Shown here: positions 1 through 8,463 of the stretch, piece after piece
How the letters are laid out: every line of letters begins with the position of its first letter
How positions within the stretch are numbered: position 1 is the stretch's first letter
From: Pseudomonas sp. 14P_8.1_Bac3
GTDB lineage: Bacteria; Pseudomonadota; Gammaproteobacteria; Pseudomonadales; Pseudomonadaceae
Length of the DNA: 64,000 bases
Direction of reading: 5' to 3'
Assembly: GCF_025466085.1 (NCBI RefSeq)
Contig: NZ_JANLOD010000068.1
Location: 1-64,000 of the forward strand
Notes under the pieces: model-generated
What the model was told of the DNA's origin: nothing
What the model saw: only the letters and a program-made list of their open reading frames with translations
Databases searched by the model: none
Translations under genes and position numbers: made by a program

Positions 1-1
1 T

Positions 2-505
2 ACCTCCGCCTACAGATGGGCTCAGTACGAGCTGAAACACCTTTGGAAGCAACTCAATTTATACGGGCTTGCCCCGGAGGTGAAAACCTGGGCGCTGGAG
101 ACTGATACCCACGTCAAGGGTGATGTATACAGATCGAAAACGGTCTACGCGGCAGTCCATAGCAGGCGCATTGTGCGCAACGATCTGGCCTTGATTTATC
201 TGCGCATCATGCGTGAGTTGGCGGCCCGACACGACGTTCCATTTAAGTTTATGGAAGAAGACGATCAGAAGTTCGCATTGCCGGCAGAGCTGAAACCGAT
301 TGCCGAAAAACTCATGGCTTACGCACTGGGCGAAACTCGCAGTGTGGGCTTGAGCCTGTCCGAGGAGGCGTTGCTCTATGAACGCTACATCCATCTATCT
401 GCCAACTGGAACGCTGCCAAAGGTTGGAACAACAGCGCCCTGGACATTGTGTTTATCGATCGCCCTGCCGAAAACTATCAACGCGTGGTGCACCCCAATG
501 AGTAA
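2..505 (+). CDS. C-terminal part of a probable type VI lipase effector (DUF2235/Tle1-like), cut by window start
   Basis: The reading frame is open from the first bases of the window to a TAA at 503-505, so the N-terminus and any GxSxG lipase motif lie outside. The visible 167 residues are hydrophilic, without a signal peptide, and end in a segment containing YIHLSANWN and then FIDRPAENYQRVVHPNE. That tail resembles the C-terminus of DUF2235 alpha/beta-hydrolases, the Tle1 type VI secretion phospholipases. The next gene overlaps it by 8 bp and encodes a DUF2931 lipoprotein, the layout expected of an effector and its periplasmic immunity protein. Family assignment rests on tail similarity from memory plus context; the catalytic part cannot be seen. 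Confidence 0.6.
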   Translation, partial: TSAYRWAQYELKHLWKQLNLYGLAPEVKTWALETDTHVKGDVYRSKTVYAAVHSRRIVRNDLALIYLRIMRELAARHDVPFKFMEEDDQKFALPAELKPIAEKLMAYALGETRSVGLSLSEEALLYERYIHLSANWNAAKGWNNSALDIVFIDRPAENYQRVVHPNE

Positions 506-1184
506 GCGCCCATGGATATTCAAATTAGGTTTTGCGCTGCTGATCCCATTGTTGGGCGGATGTGCCTTTGCCGATCACCGATCACTCCCGTATGACGATT
601 GGAGTCTCAGGTTTTTTTCTCTGGACTACATGGAAGTCTGGATCGAAACGGCAGATGTCGTTGATATCAATGCGCGGGTATTTCGGCGCGCCGGGAGCGG
701 AATCCCCGCGAGTAGTTATCCCCGGCCGTTCAGTAAAGGTATCCCGGATCATTTCAAGGGTGACCCAAAAGGATGGCCTAAACATCCCGGAGGAAAAGGT
801 CGATCCGTAAGGGGCGCCGACCTGCCTCGCCTGGTCTACGTACGCTGGCAGTCCACGGCCGAACCGCAGACCTATGAAGCGTATATCAAGATCCCTGAAT
901 CGGCGCGCAAGACCATGCTCCAGGGTGAAAAAACGTCTTGCCGTAAAGGCGGTAAATGGATAACGGATTACCGGAACATGTTGGTCGTGGGCCTGGCACC
1001 TGGAGGAATTGCCAAGGCATGGCTACGCGGCCCGTGCTTAATGCCCACCGAGGTCATACGGGTCCAAGGCACGATCAACGCCAAAGGCCCCAACGGAGGG
1101 ACGTCCGATGGAAGACATCGGCGGCTTTCAGAAGAGTCCAAAGCCTACATCGACAAGTTCGGCATTCCCTACGGTTCTTGGTAA
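498..1184 (+). CDS. DUF2931 family lipoprotein, copy 1 (probable immunity protein)
   Basis: 228 residues. The ATG at 498 overlaps the end of the upstream effector-like gene and gives a classic lipoprotein signal: basic start (MSKRPW), hydrophobic stretch, lipobox LGGC with the lipidated cysteine at residue 22. An earlier in-frame ATG at 378 lies inside the upstream gene and would spoil the signal peptide. The mature part has WSLRFF, a VWIETADVVDIN block and the tail SKAYIDKFGIPYGSW, nearly identical to the next gene. DUF2931 proteins are often found beside type VI lipase effectors, so a periplasmic immunity role is likely but inferred. Translational coupling with the effector is suggested by the overlap. 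Confidence 0.75.
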   Translation: MSKRPWIFKLGFALLIPLLGGCAFADHRSLPYDDWSLRFFSLDYMEVWIETADVVDINARVFRRAGSGIPASSYPRPFSKGIPDHFKGDPKGWPKHPGGKGRSVRGADLPRLVYVRWQSTAEPQTYEAYIKIPESARKTMLQGEKTSCRKGGKWITDYRNMLVVGLAPGGIAKAWLRGPCLMPTEVIRVQGTINAKGPNGGTSDGRHRRLSEESKAYIDKFGIPYGSW

Positions 1185-1224
1185 CTCATGAAACATTACC
1201 GAAACCTCGACTGACGGACTTCCA

Positions 1225-1911
1225 ATGCCTAAGAACTCATCTCTAGTTAAAACAGGCTATGCAATGGTGTTCGCGCTTCTATTGAGCGGGTGCGTACACA
1301 ATACTCGGCCATTGCCTTACGACGCATGGAGCCTTAATTTTTTTTCTCCCGACTACATGGAGGTCTGGATCGAAACGGCAGATGTCGTTGATATCAACGA
1401 CCGGGTTTTCCGGGGTGCGGGTAGTGGGATTCCCGCGACGGGTTATCCCAGAGCGCTAAGTAAAGGCGTACCCGCTCATTTCAAGGGCGATGCAAAAGGA
1501 TGGTTTGAAGATCCGGGGGGAAAAGGTCGATATGTGACGGGGGCTGACCTGCCTCGCCTGGTCTATGTGCGCTGGCAGTCCCTGGCAGAACCGCAGACGT
1601 ATGAAGTAACTATCGAGATTCCCGAGTCGGCGTGGAACACGATGCTCAAAGGAGAAAAAGCCTATTGCGGCGCGGTAGGCAAATGGAAAACTGATTACCG
1701 GAAGCTGTTGGTTGTTGGCCTGGCTCCAGGCGGCGTGGCCAAGGTTTGGTTGGGAGGGCCCTGTCTCACATCGATCGAAGTCACCCGGGTCCAAGGCACA
1801 ATCAATCCCAAGGGCCCCTACGACGGGATGTCCAATGGAAAACATCGGCGGCTTTCAGAGGAGTCCAAAGCCTACATCGACAAATTCGGCATCCCCTACG
1901 GCTCCTGGTAA
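1225..1911 (+). CDS. DUF2931 family lipoprotein, copy 2 (probable immunity protein)
   Basis: 228 residues, the same length as copy 1 and clearly its tandem duplicate: the VWIETADVVDIN block, the LPRLVYVRWQS block and the last 15 residues are shared, while the signal peptide and several internal stretches differ. The lipobox is LSGC with cysteine 23. It starts 40 bp after copy 1, and the junctions between copies share similar bases (TAACTCAT after each stop). It probably belongs to the same transcript. The duplicate may neutralise a variant effector or be redundant; nothing in the sequence decides this. Confidence 0.78.
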   Translation: MPKNSSLVKTGYAMVFALLLSGCVHNTRPLPYDAWSLNFFSPDYMEVWIETADVVDINDRVFRGAGSGIPATGYPRALSKGVPAHFKGDAKGWFEDPGGKGRYVTGADLPRLVYVRWQSLAEPQTYEVTIEIPESAWNTMLKGEKAYCGAVGKWKTDYRKLLVVGLAPGGVAKVWLGGPCLTSIEVTRVQGTINPKGPYDGMSNGKHRRLSEESKAYIDKFGIPYGSW

Positions 1912-1921
1912 CTCATTAACC

Positions 1922-2056
1922 ATGCCGAAACCCCTGCCTTCTGATGAGTGGAGCCTGAGGTTCGTTATCCCCGACTCTATGGACACCTGGATCGAAACGG
2001 CGGATGTCGTTGATTTCAACGAGCAGGTGTTCCGAAGGGCGGGCGGCAGTCTCTAG
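1922..2056 (+). pseudogene. Truncated third DUF2931 copy
   Basis: A 44-codon frame reading MPKPLPSDEWSLRF, then WIETADVVDFNEQVFRRAGG, then a TAG. It matches only residues of roughly 28-68 of the two full copies. The signal peptide and lipobox are missing and so are the last 160 residues, so it cannot make a working lipoprotein. It follows copy 2 by 10 bp, within the same tandem layout, and ends shortly before a REP hairpin. It is the relic of a third duplication unit. Confidence 0.8.
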
Positions 2057-2109
2057 CCGGACCTTGCGGGCCTGAAGCCACCGCGCAATAACGGTCACAC
2101 AAAAACCAC

Positions 2110-2199
2110 TGTGGGAGCGGGCTTGCTCGCGAAGTCAGTGTGTCAGTCGCTGATGTTGTCGACTGACACACTGACTTCGCGAGCAAGCCCGCTCCCACA
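2110..2199. repeat. REP pair, perfect 40-bp inverted repeat
   Basis: Left arm 2110-2149 and right arm 2160-2199 are exact reverse complements around a 10-base spacer. The outer part is the Pseudomonas REP core (TGTGGGAGCGGGCTTGCTCG). It lies between the DUF2931 remnant and the convergent xpt gene and may also end transcription, though no U-tract is present. Confidence 0.92.
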
Positions 2200-2218
2200 T
2201 TGATTCTGCGGTGTCGCT

Positions 2219-2791
2219 TTACTCGATGAAGGTCACGACGCCGCCAGCCAGCGACTTCACTCGAGCCAGCGACTCGACCCGATAACCTTGCGCGTCCAGC
2301 TCCGCCCGTCCGCCCTGGAACGACTTCTCGATCACGATGCCCAAACCGGCCACGGTCGCGCCGGCTTGTTTGATGATCGAAATCAGCGCCTGGGACGCCT
2401 TACCGTTGGCCAGAAAGTCATCGATGATCAGCACGCGGTCGCTGCTGGTCAGGTGGCGTGGGGAGATCGCCACGGTGCTTTCGGTCTGCTTGGTGAACGA
2501 GTAGACGGTCGCCGACAGCAGGTTTTCAGTCAGGGTCAGGGACTGATGCTTGCGCGCAAAAATCACCGGTACGCCGAGGTTCAGCCCGGTCATGATCGCC
2601 GGGGCGATGCCCGAGGCTTCGATGGTGACGATCTTGGTGATCCCCGAGTCCTTGAACAGCGTGGCGAACTCGTCCCCGATCAGCTTCATCAGGGCCGGGT
2701 CGATCTGATGGTTCAGGAAGGCGTCGACCTTCAGGACCTGATCGGAAAGCACGATGCCTTGTTCGCGGATTTTCTGGTGCAGTGCTTCCAT
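2219..2791 (-). CDS. xpt: Xanthine phosphoribosyltransferase
   Basis: 190 residues, the normal length for Xpt. It joins xanthine to PRPP to make XMP in purine salvage, in the cytoplasm. The PRPP-binding loop LIIDDFLANGKA is at residues 121-132, and the N-terminal MEALHQKIREQGIVLSDQVLK is typical of the family. The ATG at 2791 follows a good purine-rich ribosome site. It stands downstream of rep on the same strand with a 70-bp gap that includes two similar motifs (CACTTTTT) upstream of the gene. I saw no purine riboswitch. Confidence 0.95.
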   Translation of the reverse strand: MEALHQKIREQGIVLSDQVLKVDAFLNHQIDPALMKLIGDEFATLFKDSGITKIVTIEASGIAPAIMTGLNLGVPVIFARKHQSLTLTENLLSATVYSFTKQTESTVAISPRHLTSSDRVLIIDDFLANGKASQALISIIKQAGATVAGLGIVIEKSFQGGRAELDAQGYRVESLARVKSLAGGVVTFIE

Positions 2792-2861
2792 GAAGCGTTC
2801 CTCTACTGGCGCCGTGTGCGCCTAGTTTGTCAAAAAGTGTTCGGTTAAAAAGTGCTCGATT

Positions 2862-4871
2862 CTAGCGCTTTAGCATCGCCCGTATATCCGCCAATGCGGT
2901 ATTGCCGCGAACGGCTTTGACTTCAACGGGGGTGTCGTCGTTGCCCTCCCAGGCCAGGTCGTCCGGCGGCAACTCATCGAGGAAGCGGCTGGGCGCGCAA
3001 TCGATGATCTCGCCGTATTGCTTGCGCTTGGCGGCGAAGGTGAACGCCAGCGTCTGACGCGCGCGGGTAATCCCGACGTAGGCCAGGCGTCGCTCTTCCT
3101 CGATGGTGTCGGCTTCGATACTCGAGCGGTGCGGGAGGATTTCCTCTTCCATGCCCATGATGAACACGTAGGGAAATTCCAGACCCTTGGACGCGTGCAA
3201 GGTCATCATCTGCACGCCTTCGGCGCCGTCTTCCTCTTCCTGCTGCCGCTCCAGCATGTCGCGCAGGACGAGTTTGCCGATGGCGTCTTCAACGGTCATC
3301 TCGCCTTCTTCGTCTTTCTCCAGGGTGTTTTTCAACGCCTCGATCAGGAACCAGACGTTGCCCATGCGGTAATCGGCGGCCTTGTCGCTGGAGCTGTTGG
3401 TGCGCAGCCAGTTCTCGTAGTCGATGTCCATGACCATGCTGCGCAGCGCCGAGATCGGGTCTTCGCCGGCGCACTGCTCGCGGACTTTGTCCATGAAGCG
3501 CTTGAAGCGTGACAGTCGATCGGTGAAGCGTGTGTCCAGATGTTCGCCCAGACCGATTTCGTCGGTGGCGGCGTACATCGAGATCTTGCGTTCGGTGGCG
3601 TAGTTGCCGAGCTTTTCCAGGGTGGTCGAGCCAATCTCCCGGCGCGGGACGTTGATCACCCGCAGGAAGGCGTTGTCGTCGTCCGGGTTCACGATCAGGC
3701 GGAAGTAGGCCATCAGGTCTTTTACTTCCTGACGTCCGAAGAAGCTGTTGCCGCCGGACAGGCGATACGGAATCTGGTGGTGCTGCAGTTTCAGCTCGAT
3801 CAGCTTCGCCTGGTAGTTACCGCGATACAGGATGGCGAAATCGCTGTACGGCCGGTCGGTGCGTAAATGTAGGGTCAGCAACTCGACGGCCACGCGCTCG
3901 GCTTCGGCGTCTTCGTTGCGGCAGCGGATCACGCGGATCTCGTCGCCATGACCCATCTCGCTCCACAATTGCTTTTCGAATTCGTGCGGGTTGTTCGAGA
4001 TCAGCACGTTGGCGCAACGCAGGATGCGGCTGGTGGAGCGATAGTTCTGCTCCAGCATCACCACTTTCAGGGACGGGTAATCGTCCTTGAGCAGCATCAG
4101 GTTTTCCGGCCGTGCGCCGCGCCAGGCGTAGATCGACTGGTCATCGTCACCGACCACGGTGAACTGGTTGCGCGTACCGATCAGCAATTTCACCAGCAAA
4201 TATTGGCTGGCGTTGGTGTCCTGATATTCGTCCACCAGCAGGTAGCGGACTTTGTTCTGCCACTTTTCGAGGATGTCGGCGTGTTCCTGGAACAGCTTCA
4301 CCGGCAGCAGGATCAGGTCGTCGAAGTCCACCGCGTTGAACGCCTTGAGCGTGCGCTGGTAGTGGGTGTAGACGATGGCGGCGGTCTGTTCCTTGGGGTT
4401 GCGTGCGTTTTCCAGGGCTTCGGGCGGCAGGATCAGGTCGTTTTTCCAGGAGCCGATCATGTTCTTGATCTCGTCGACGCCGTCGTCGCCCGAGTATTCC
4501 TTCTGCATGATGTCGGTCATCAGGGCCTTGACGTCGGTCTCGTCGAAGATCGAGAAGCCCGGTTTGTAGCCCAGCCGCACGTGTTCCTTGCGGATGATGT
4601 TGAGGCCCAGGTTGTGGAACGTGCACACCGTCAGGCCACGGCCTTCGCCGCCCTTGAGCAGGGTGCCGACCCGCTCCTTCATCTCGCGCGCCGCCTTGTT
4701 GGTGAAGGTCATGGCGACGATGTACTGGGCGCGGATGCCGCAGTTCTGGATCAAGTGCGCGATCTTGCGCGTGATCACACTGGTCTTGCCGGAGCCTGCG
4801 CCGGCGAGCACCAAAAGAGGGCCGCCGACGTAGCTCACGGCTTCTTGCTGCCGGGGATTGAGTCGGGACAT
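2862..4871 (-). CDS. rep: ATP-dependent DNA helicase Rep
   Basis: 669 residues, full length for Rep. A superfamily 1 3'-5' helicase that helps forks through protein barriers and supports restart. Visible motifs: Walker A GAGSGKT at 24-30, motif II VDEYQDTN at 213-220, GDDDQSIYAWRGA at 241-253, then QNYRST, and the late motif TLHASKGLEFP followed by VGITRARQ. UvrD is similar, but the length, the MSRLNPRQQEAV start and the neighbourhood with xpt favour Rep. It is transcribed away from the GGDEF/EAL gene across a 264-bp divergent region. Confidence 0.95.
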   Translation of the reverse strand: MSRLNPRQQEAVSYVGGPLLVLAGAGSGKTSVITRKIAHLIQNCGIRAQYIVAMTFTNKAAREMKERVGTLLKGGEGRGLTVCTFHNLGLNIIRKEHVRLGYKPGFSIFDETDVKALMTDIMQKEYSGDDGVDEIKNMIGSWKNDLILPPEALENARNPKEQTAAIVYTHYQRTLKAFNAVDFDDLILLPVKLFQEHADILEKWQNKVRYLLVDEYQDTNASQYLLVKLLIGTRNQFTVVGDDDQSIYAWRGARPENLMLLKDDYPSLKVVMLEQNYRSTSRILRCANVLISNNPHEFEKQLWSEMGHGDEIRVIRCRNEDAEAERVAVELLTLHLRTDRPYSDFAILYRGNYQAKLIELKLQHHQIPYRLSGGNSFFGRQEVKDLMAYFRLIVNPDDDNAFLRVINVPRREIGSTTLEKLGNYATERKISMYAATDEIGLGEHLDTRFTDRLSRFKRFMDKVREQCAGEDPISALRSMVMDIDYENWLRTNSSSDKAADYRMGNVWFLIEALKNTLEKDEEGEMTVEDAIGKLVLRDMLERQQEEEDGAEGVQMMTLHASKGLEFPYVFIMGMEEEILPHRSSIEADTIEEERRLAYVGITRARQTLAFTFAAKRKQYGEIIDCAPSRFLDELPPDDLAWEGNDDTPVEVKAVRGNTALADIRAMLKR

Positions 4872-5067
4872 ACGAAATCAGGAAGTCGTTTGCGAAATGG
4901 GCCGGCATTTTAACAGGCTCAGCGATTTGTGCTGCTCTCTCCGACTTGTGACGCAAGACGCTATCTATATTTGCCGGTTTTGTTACTTTCACGCAGGATG
5001 CGTGAGGAATTTGCGTCTAATGTTCGTAATTCCGGATACAAAGGCCTCGTTTGATAATTGATGTCAT

Positions 5068-5096
5068 TTGGTCATTGGTTATCGGCACGGCATAAT
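5068..5096 (+). promoter_or_regulatory. Candidate sigma-70 promoter for the GGDEF/EAL gene
   Basis: TTGGTC at 5068-5073 and CATAAT at 5091-5096 are separated by 17 bp, 40 bp before the TTG start. Both boxes differ from consensus, so this is a moderate prediction. Confidence 0.4.
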
Positions 5097-5135
5097 GCCC
5101 GCCGCCAACATCATTGCAGAGTCTAGGGAGCTAGC

Positions 5136-6809
5136 TTGTCTACGCCTGTCGAACCCTTGCGTTTGCTGCTACTGGCCGAAGAGCCAGCGTGGGCAGCGTT
5201 GTTGCGCGAGTGTCTGGCTCCGATGGGGAGCTCGGCCGTGCTCATCAGCGCTCCGAGCTGGGAATCGGTCAGCACTCTGTTCGACGACAACCGCAGCGCG
5301 GTGTTGTTGACGGTCCCGGCCCTTCAGCCGGCGCCGGGCCGCTGCAATTTGCCGACGGTGTTGCTGCTCGAACACGAGCCGCAGTTGCCGCCCGATGGCG
5401 TGAGCGACTGGTTGGTGCGCGATCATCTCGACCCGGGCATGTTGCGCCGTTGCCTGCGCCATGTGCGCGAGCGTGGTTTGCTGGAGAACACCCTGCAACG
5501 CCTGGCCGAGCAAGACCCGTTGACCGGCATCGCCAACCGCCAGGGGTTCCAGACCTTGCTGGCTGCGCGACTGGCGGAAAACGAAGGTCGCGGCCTGGCC
5601 CTCGGTCATCTCGACCTCGACAACTTCCGTCACGCCAACGATGCCCTCGGCCACCAGGCCGGCGACCGGCTGATTCTGCAAGTGGTCGCCCGCCTGAAAA
5701 GCCAGCTTGAAGCAAGCGACCAACTGGCGCGCCTGGGCAGCGATGAGTTCGCCCTGCTGATCGACACTCGCCGTGCGCCGCAACGCGCCGAGTGGATGGC
5801 CGAACGCATCACCGAAGCGTTGGCTGAACCCTACTGGGTTGACGGCGAGAGCCTGTTGATCGGCTCCAGCCTGGGCATTGCCCACGCCCGCGCCCAGGCC
5901 GGCGCCGACCCATTGATGTGGCACGCTCACATCGCCATGCAGCAGGCCAAGAGCACCCAAGGCTGCACCTTCCATATTTTCAACGAACGCATCAACCGCA
6001 ACGCCCGCAGCATGGCCGACCTCGAAAGCGAACTGCGCCGGGCGTTGCGTCGCGATGAGCTGGAATTGCATTACCAGCCGCGCCTGAATCTCGAGGACGG
6101 CCAGATCGTCGGCCTCGAAGCCCTGGTGCGCTGGCGTCACGCTGAACGTGGCTTGCTGCCGCCGAGCGAATTCGTCCCACTGGCCGAGCAAAGCGGCTTG
6201 ATCGTGCCGCTCGGTTACTGGGTGATTTCCCGCGCGTTGCGCGACATGCAGGCGCTGCGCGAACGCGGTCTGCCGGCGCTGCACATGGCGATCAACCTGT
6301 CGTTTCGGCAGTTTCAGGACAGCCAGTTGCTGTCGACCCTGAGCCGGCTGATTGCCGAACGGGGGGTCGAGGCGCAATGGCTGGAGTTCGAACTGACCGA
6401 AACCGCTGTCATGCGCCGCAGCGATCTGGTGAAGCAGACCATGGATGCCCTCGGGCGTTTAGGGGTGCGCTTCTCCCTTGATGATTTCGGCACCGGGTTT
6501 TCGTCCTTCGTGCACCTCAACAGCCTGCCGATTGCCTTGCTCAAGGTCGACAAAAGTTTTGTCGGCGGGATGGAGGAGCGAGAAGAGAATCGCAAGCTGG
6601 TGCACGCGATGATCAACCTGGCGCACAACCTCAACCTCGAAGTGGTCGCCGAAGGGGTGGAAACGCCGGAGCAGCTGGACCTGTTGCGCGGGTTTGGTTG
6701 CGATCAGGTGCAAGGCTATCTGATCAGTAAGCCATTGCCGTTGGCGGAACTGGTGGATTATCTGAGCTTCGGCAGCAGTCAGCAGCCGATGCTGGAGATC
6801 GTGAGCTGA
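5136..6809 (+). CDS. GGDEF/EAL protein, probable cyclic-di-GMP phosphodiesterase
   Basis: 557 residues from a TTG start at 5136, preceded by AGGGAG at good spacing; no ATG fits as well. Residues 1-115 look like a degenerate receiver-like region. The GGDEF domain (about 125-285) carries GSDEF at 201-205 in place of GGDEF, so cyclase activity is doubtful. The EAL domain (about 300-550) keeps EAL at 328-330, NLSFRQF, ELTE, DDFGTG at 449-454, LKVDKSF, AEGVET and QGYLISKP, the residues needed for metal binding and hydrolysis. By position next to rep it corresponds to P. aeruginosa PA5295 (ProE), an EAL phosphodiesterase. Expected cytoplasmic. Confidence 0.88.
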   Translation: MSTPVEPLRLLLLAEEPAWAALLRECLAPMGSSAVLISAPSWESVSTLFDDNRSAVLLTVPALQPAPGRCNLPTVLLLEHEPQLPPDGVSDWLVRDHLDPGMLRRCLRHVRERGLLENTLQRLAEQDPLTGIANRQGFQTLLAARLAENEGRGLALGHLDLDNFRHANDALGHQAGDRLILQVVARLKSQLEASDQLARLGSDEFALLIDTRRAPQRAEWMAERITEALAEPYWVDGESLLIGSSLGIAHARAQAGADPLMWHAHIAMQQAKSTQGCTFHIFNERINRNARSMADLESELRRALRRDELELHYQPRLNLEDGQIVGLEALVRWRHAERGLLPPSEFVPLAEQSGLIVPLGYWVISRALRDMQALRERGLPALHMAINLSFRQFQDSQLLSTLSRLIAERGVEAQWLEFELTETAVMRRSDLVKQTMDALGRLGVRFSLDDFGTGFSSFVHLNSLPIALLKVDKSFVGGMEEREENRKLVHAMINLAHNLNLEVVAEGVETPEQLDLLRGFGCDQVQGYLISKPLPLAELVDYLSFGSSQQPMLEIVS

Positions 6810-6820
6810 CACAAGTCCTC

Positions 6821-6900
6821 TGTAGAGCGAGCCTGCTCGCGATGGTGTGTCAGCCGACACTTTCTTGGCTGACACCATCGCGAGCAGGCTCGCTCCCACA
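6821..6900. repeat. REP pair
   Basis: Facing arms AGCGAGCCTGCTCGCGATGG and its complement, with GTGTCAGCC/GGCTGACAC extending the stem. It lies between the convergent ends of the EAL gene and the MATE gene. Confidence 0.9.
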
Positions 6901-6908
6901 GGGGGATC

Positions 6909-8309
6909 TCAGTCTGGCTGCGCGACTTCGAAACGTTGTGACGACGGCTCCCGCCGAATCATCCCCTTCATCTTCCATTCAAACGCCAGCGTCAAACTTA
7001 CCGCCGCGCAGGCCAGGCCCAGCGCCAGCCCCCACCAGACGCCCGTCGGCCCCCAGTTCAAATGAAAGGCCATCCACCACGCGGCCGGTGCCCCAATCAG
7101 CCAATAGCAGCCCAGCCCGACCAGGAACGTGGTCTTGGCGTCCTTGAGCCCGCGAATGCAACCCATGGCGATGGTTTGCGTACCGTCGAACAGCTCGAAC
7201 CACGCGGCCACCGCCAGCAGGCTCACAGCCAGTTCGATGACGGGGCGGAACGCCGGGTCGTTGTGGTCCAGGAACAGGCCGATCAACGGGTTCGGCAACA
7301 GCCAGAAGACCATCGCGAAACCCAGCATCGCCGCCGCACCGAACGCGATCCCGACGCGCCCGGCCAGCCGCGCGTCCAGCAACTGTCCGGCACCGTAGTG
7401 CTGACCGATGCGCATGGTGATCGCATAGGAAAGCCCCGCCGGAATCATGAACGCCACCGAGACAATCTGCAGCGCGATCTGGTGCGCGCCCAGTTGCGTG
7501 CTGCCCATGGTGCCCATGCACAGCGCCGCGAACGCAAACAGCCCGACCTCCACCGCGTAGGTGCCGCCAATCGGCAGGCCCAGGCGCCACAGCTCTTTCA
7601 GATACTGACGGTTCGGCCGCGACAGGCCTTGGCGCAGCGGGTAGGCGTCGTAAGCGGGATGCCGGCGAATGTGCAGGGCCAACGCCAGGGCCATCAGGTT
7701 GGCGACAATCGCCGTGACCAGACCGATGCCCACCAGGCCCATTTTCGGCAAGCCGAACATCCCGGTGATCAGCGCGTAATTGAGCAAGAAGTTGGCGACG
7801 GTACCGCCGAGGCTGATGACCATCACCGGGGTCGCCCGGCCAATGGCGCTGGTGAAACCACGCAGGGCCATGAAGCTCAGGTAGCCGGGCAGGGCGAACG
7901 GCAGGATCAACAGGAATTGCCCCGCCGCGTGCACGTTGGTTTCAGTCTGGCCGAACAGCAACAGCACCGGTTTAAGGTTCCACAACAGCAATCCCGCCAC
8001 CAATGCCATCAACCACGCCAGCCACAACCCGGCCTGAGTCAGTCGCGCCGCACCGACGATATCGCCCGCGCCCTGACGGATCGCCACCAGCGTGCCGACC
8101 GCCGCTATCACCCCAATGCAAAAGATCGACACAAACGAGTAGCTCGCCGCGCCGAGTCCACCCCCGGCCAAAGCCTCGGGGCTCAGGCGCGCCATCATCA
8201 GGGTGTCGGTGAGGACCATCAGCATGTGCGCCAACTGCGAGGCAATCAACGGCCCCGCCAGCCGCAGGATGGCCCAGAGTTCAAAACGCGCTGGATGCTG
8301 CATGGTCAT
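6909..8309 (-). CDS. MATE family multidrug efflux transporter (NorM/PmpM-like)
   Basis: About 466 residues with twelve hydrophobic segments and no signal peptide, the MATE size. The N-terminal LAGPLIASQLAHMLMVLTDT stretch and a second related half (LGLPIGGTYAVEVGLFAF) are typical of cation-coupled drug/organic cation exporters of the NorM group in the inner membrane. The ATG at 8309 is chosen; a GTG one codon upstream and an ATG two codons downstream are alternatives. It diverges from the LysR gene at 8464 with 154 bp between them, so that regulator may control it, though no operator is obvious. Confidence 0.88.
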   Translation of the reverse strand: MTMQHPARFELWAILRLAGPLIASQLAHMLMVLTDTLMMARLSPEALAGGGLGAASYSFVSIFCIGVIAAVGTLVAIRQGAGDIVGAARLTQAGLWLAWLMALVAGLLLWNLKPVLLLFGQTETNVHAAGQFLLILPFALPGYLSFMALRGFTSAIGRATPVMVISLGGTVANFLLNYALITGMFGLPKMGLVGIGLVTAIVANLMALALALHIRRHPAYDAYPLRQGLSRPNRQYLKELWRLGLPIGGTYAVEVGLFAFAALCMGTMGSTQLGAHQIALQIVSVAFMIPAGLSYAITMRIGQHYGAGQLLDARLAGRVGIAFGAAAMLGFAMVFWLLPNPLIGLFLDHNDPAFRPVIELAVSLLAVAAWFELFDGTQTIAMGCIRGLKDAKTTFLVGLGCYWLIGAPAAWWMAFHLNWGPTGVWWGLALGLACAAVSLTLAFEWKMKGMIRREPSSQRFEVAQPD

Positions 8310-8463
8310 CACGCTCGATGGTCAAAGGGAACAGGGAAAGCGTCGATTCTCGGCGCTCTGCGGGGTTTGCACAAAGGGATAAAAAGGATGGATGGCATGA
8401 TTAATACTCATCCTGAGAGAGTTTCTGCTACGTTGACCAAAATGCGCTGTAGGAGCTTTCCTG

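Noticed and set aside
378..497. A longer 268-residue form of the first DUF2931 protein starting at 378
   Set aside because: That start lies inside the upstream gene and would bury the signal peptide. The ATG at 498 gives a proper lipobox and the same length as the paralogue.
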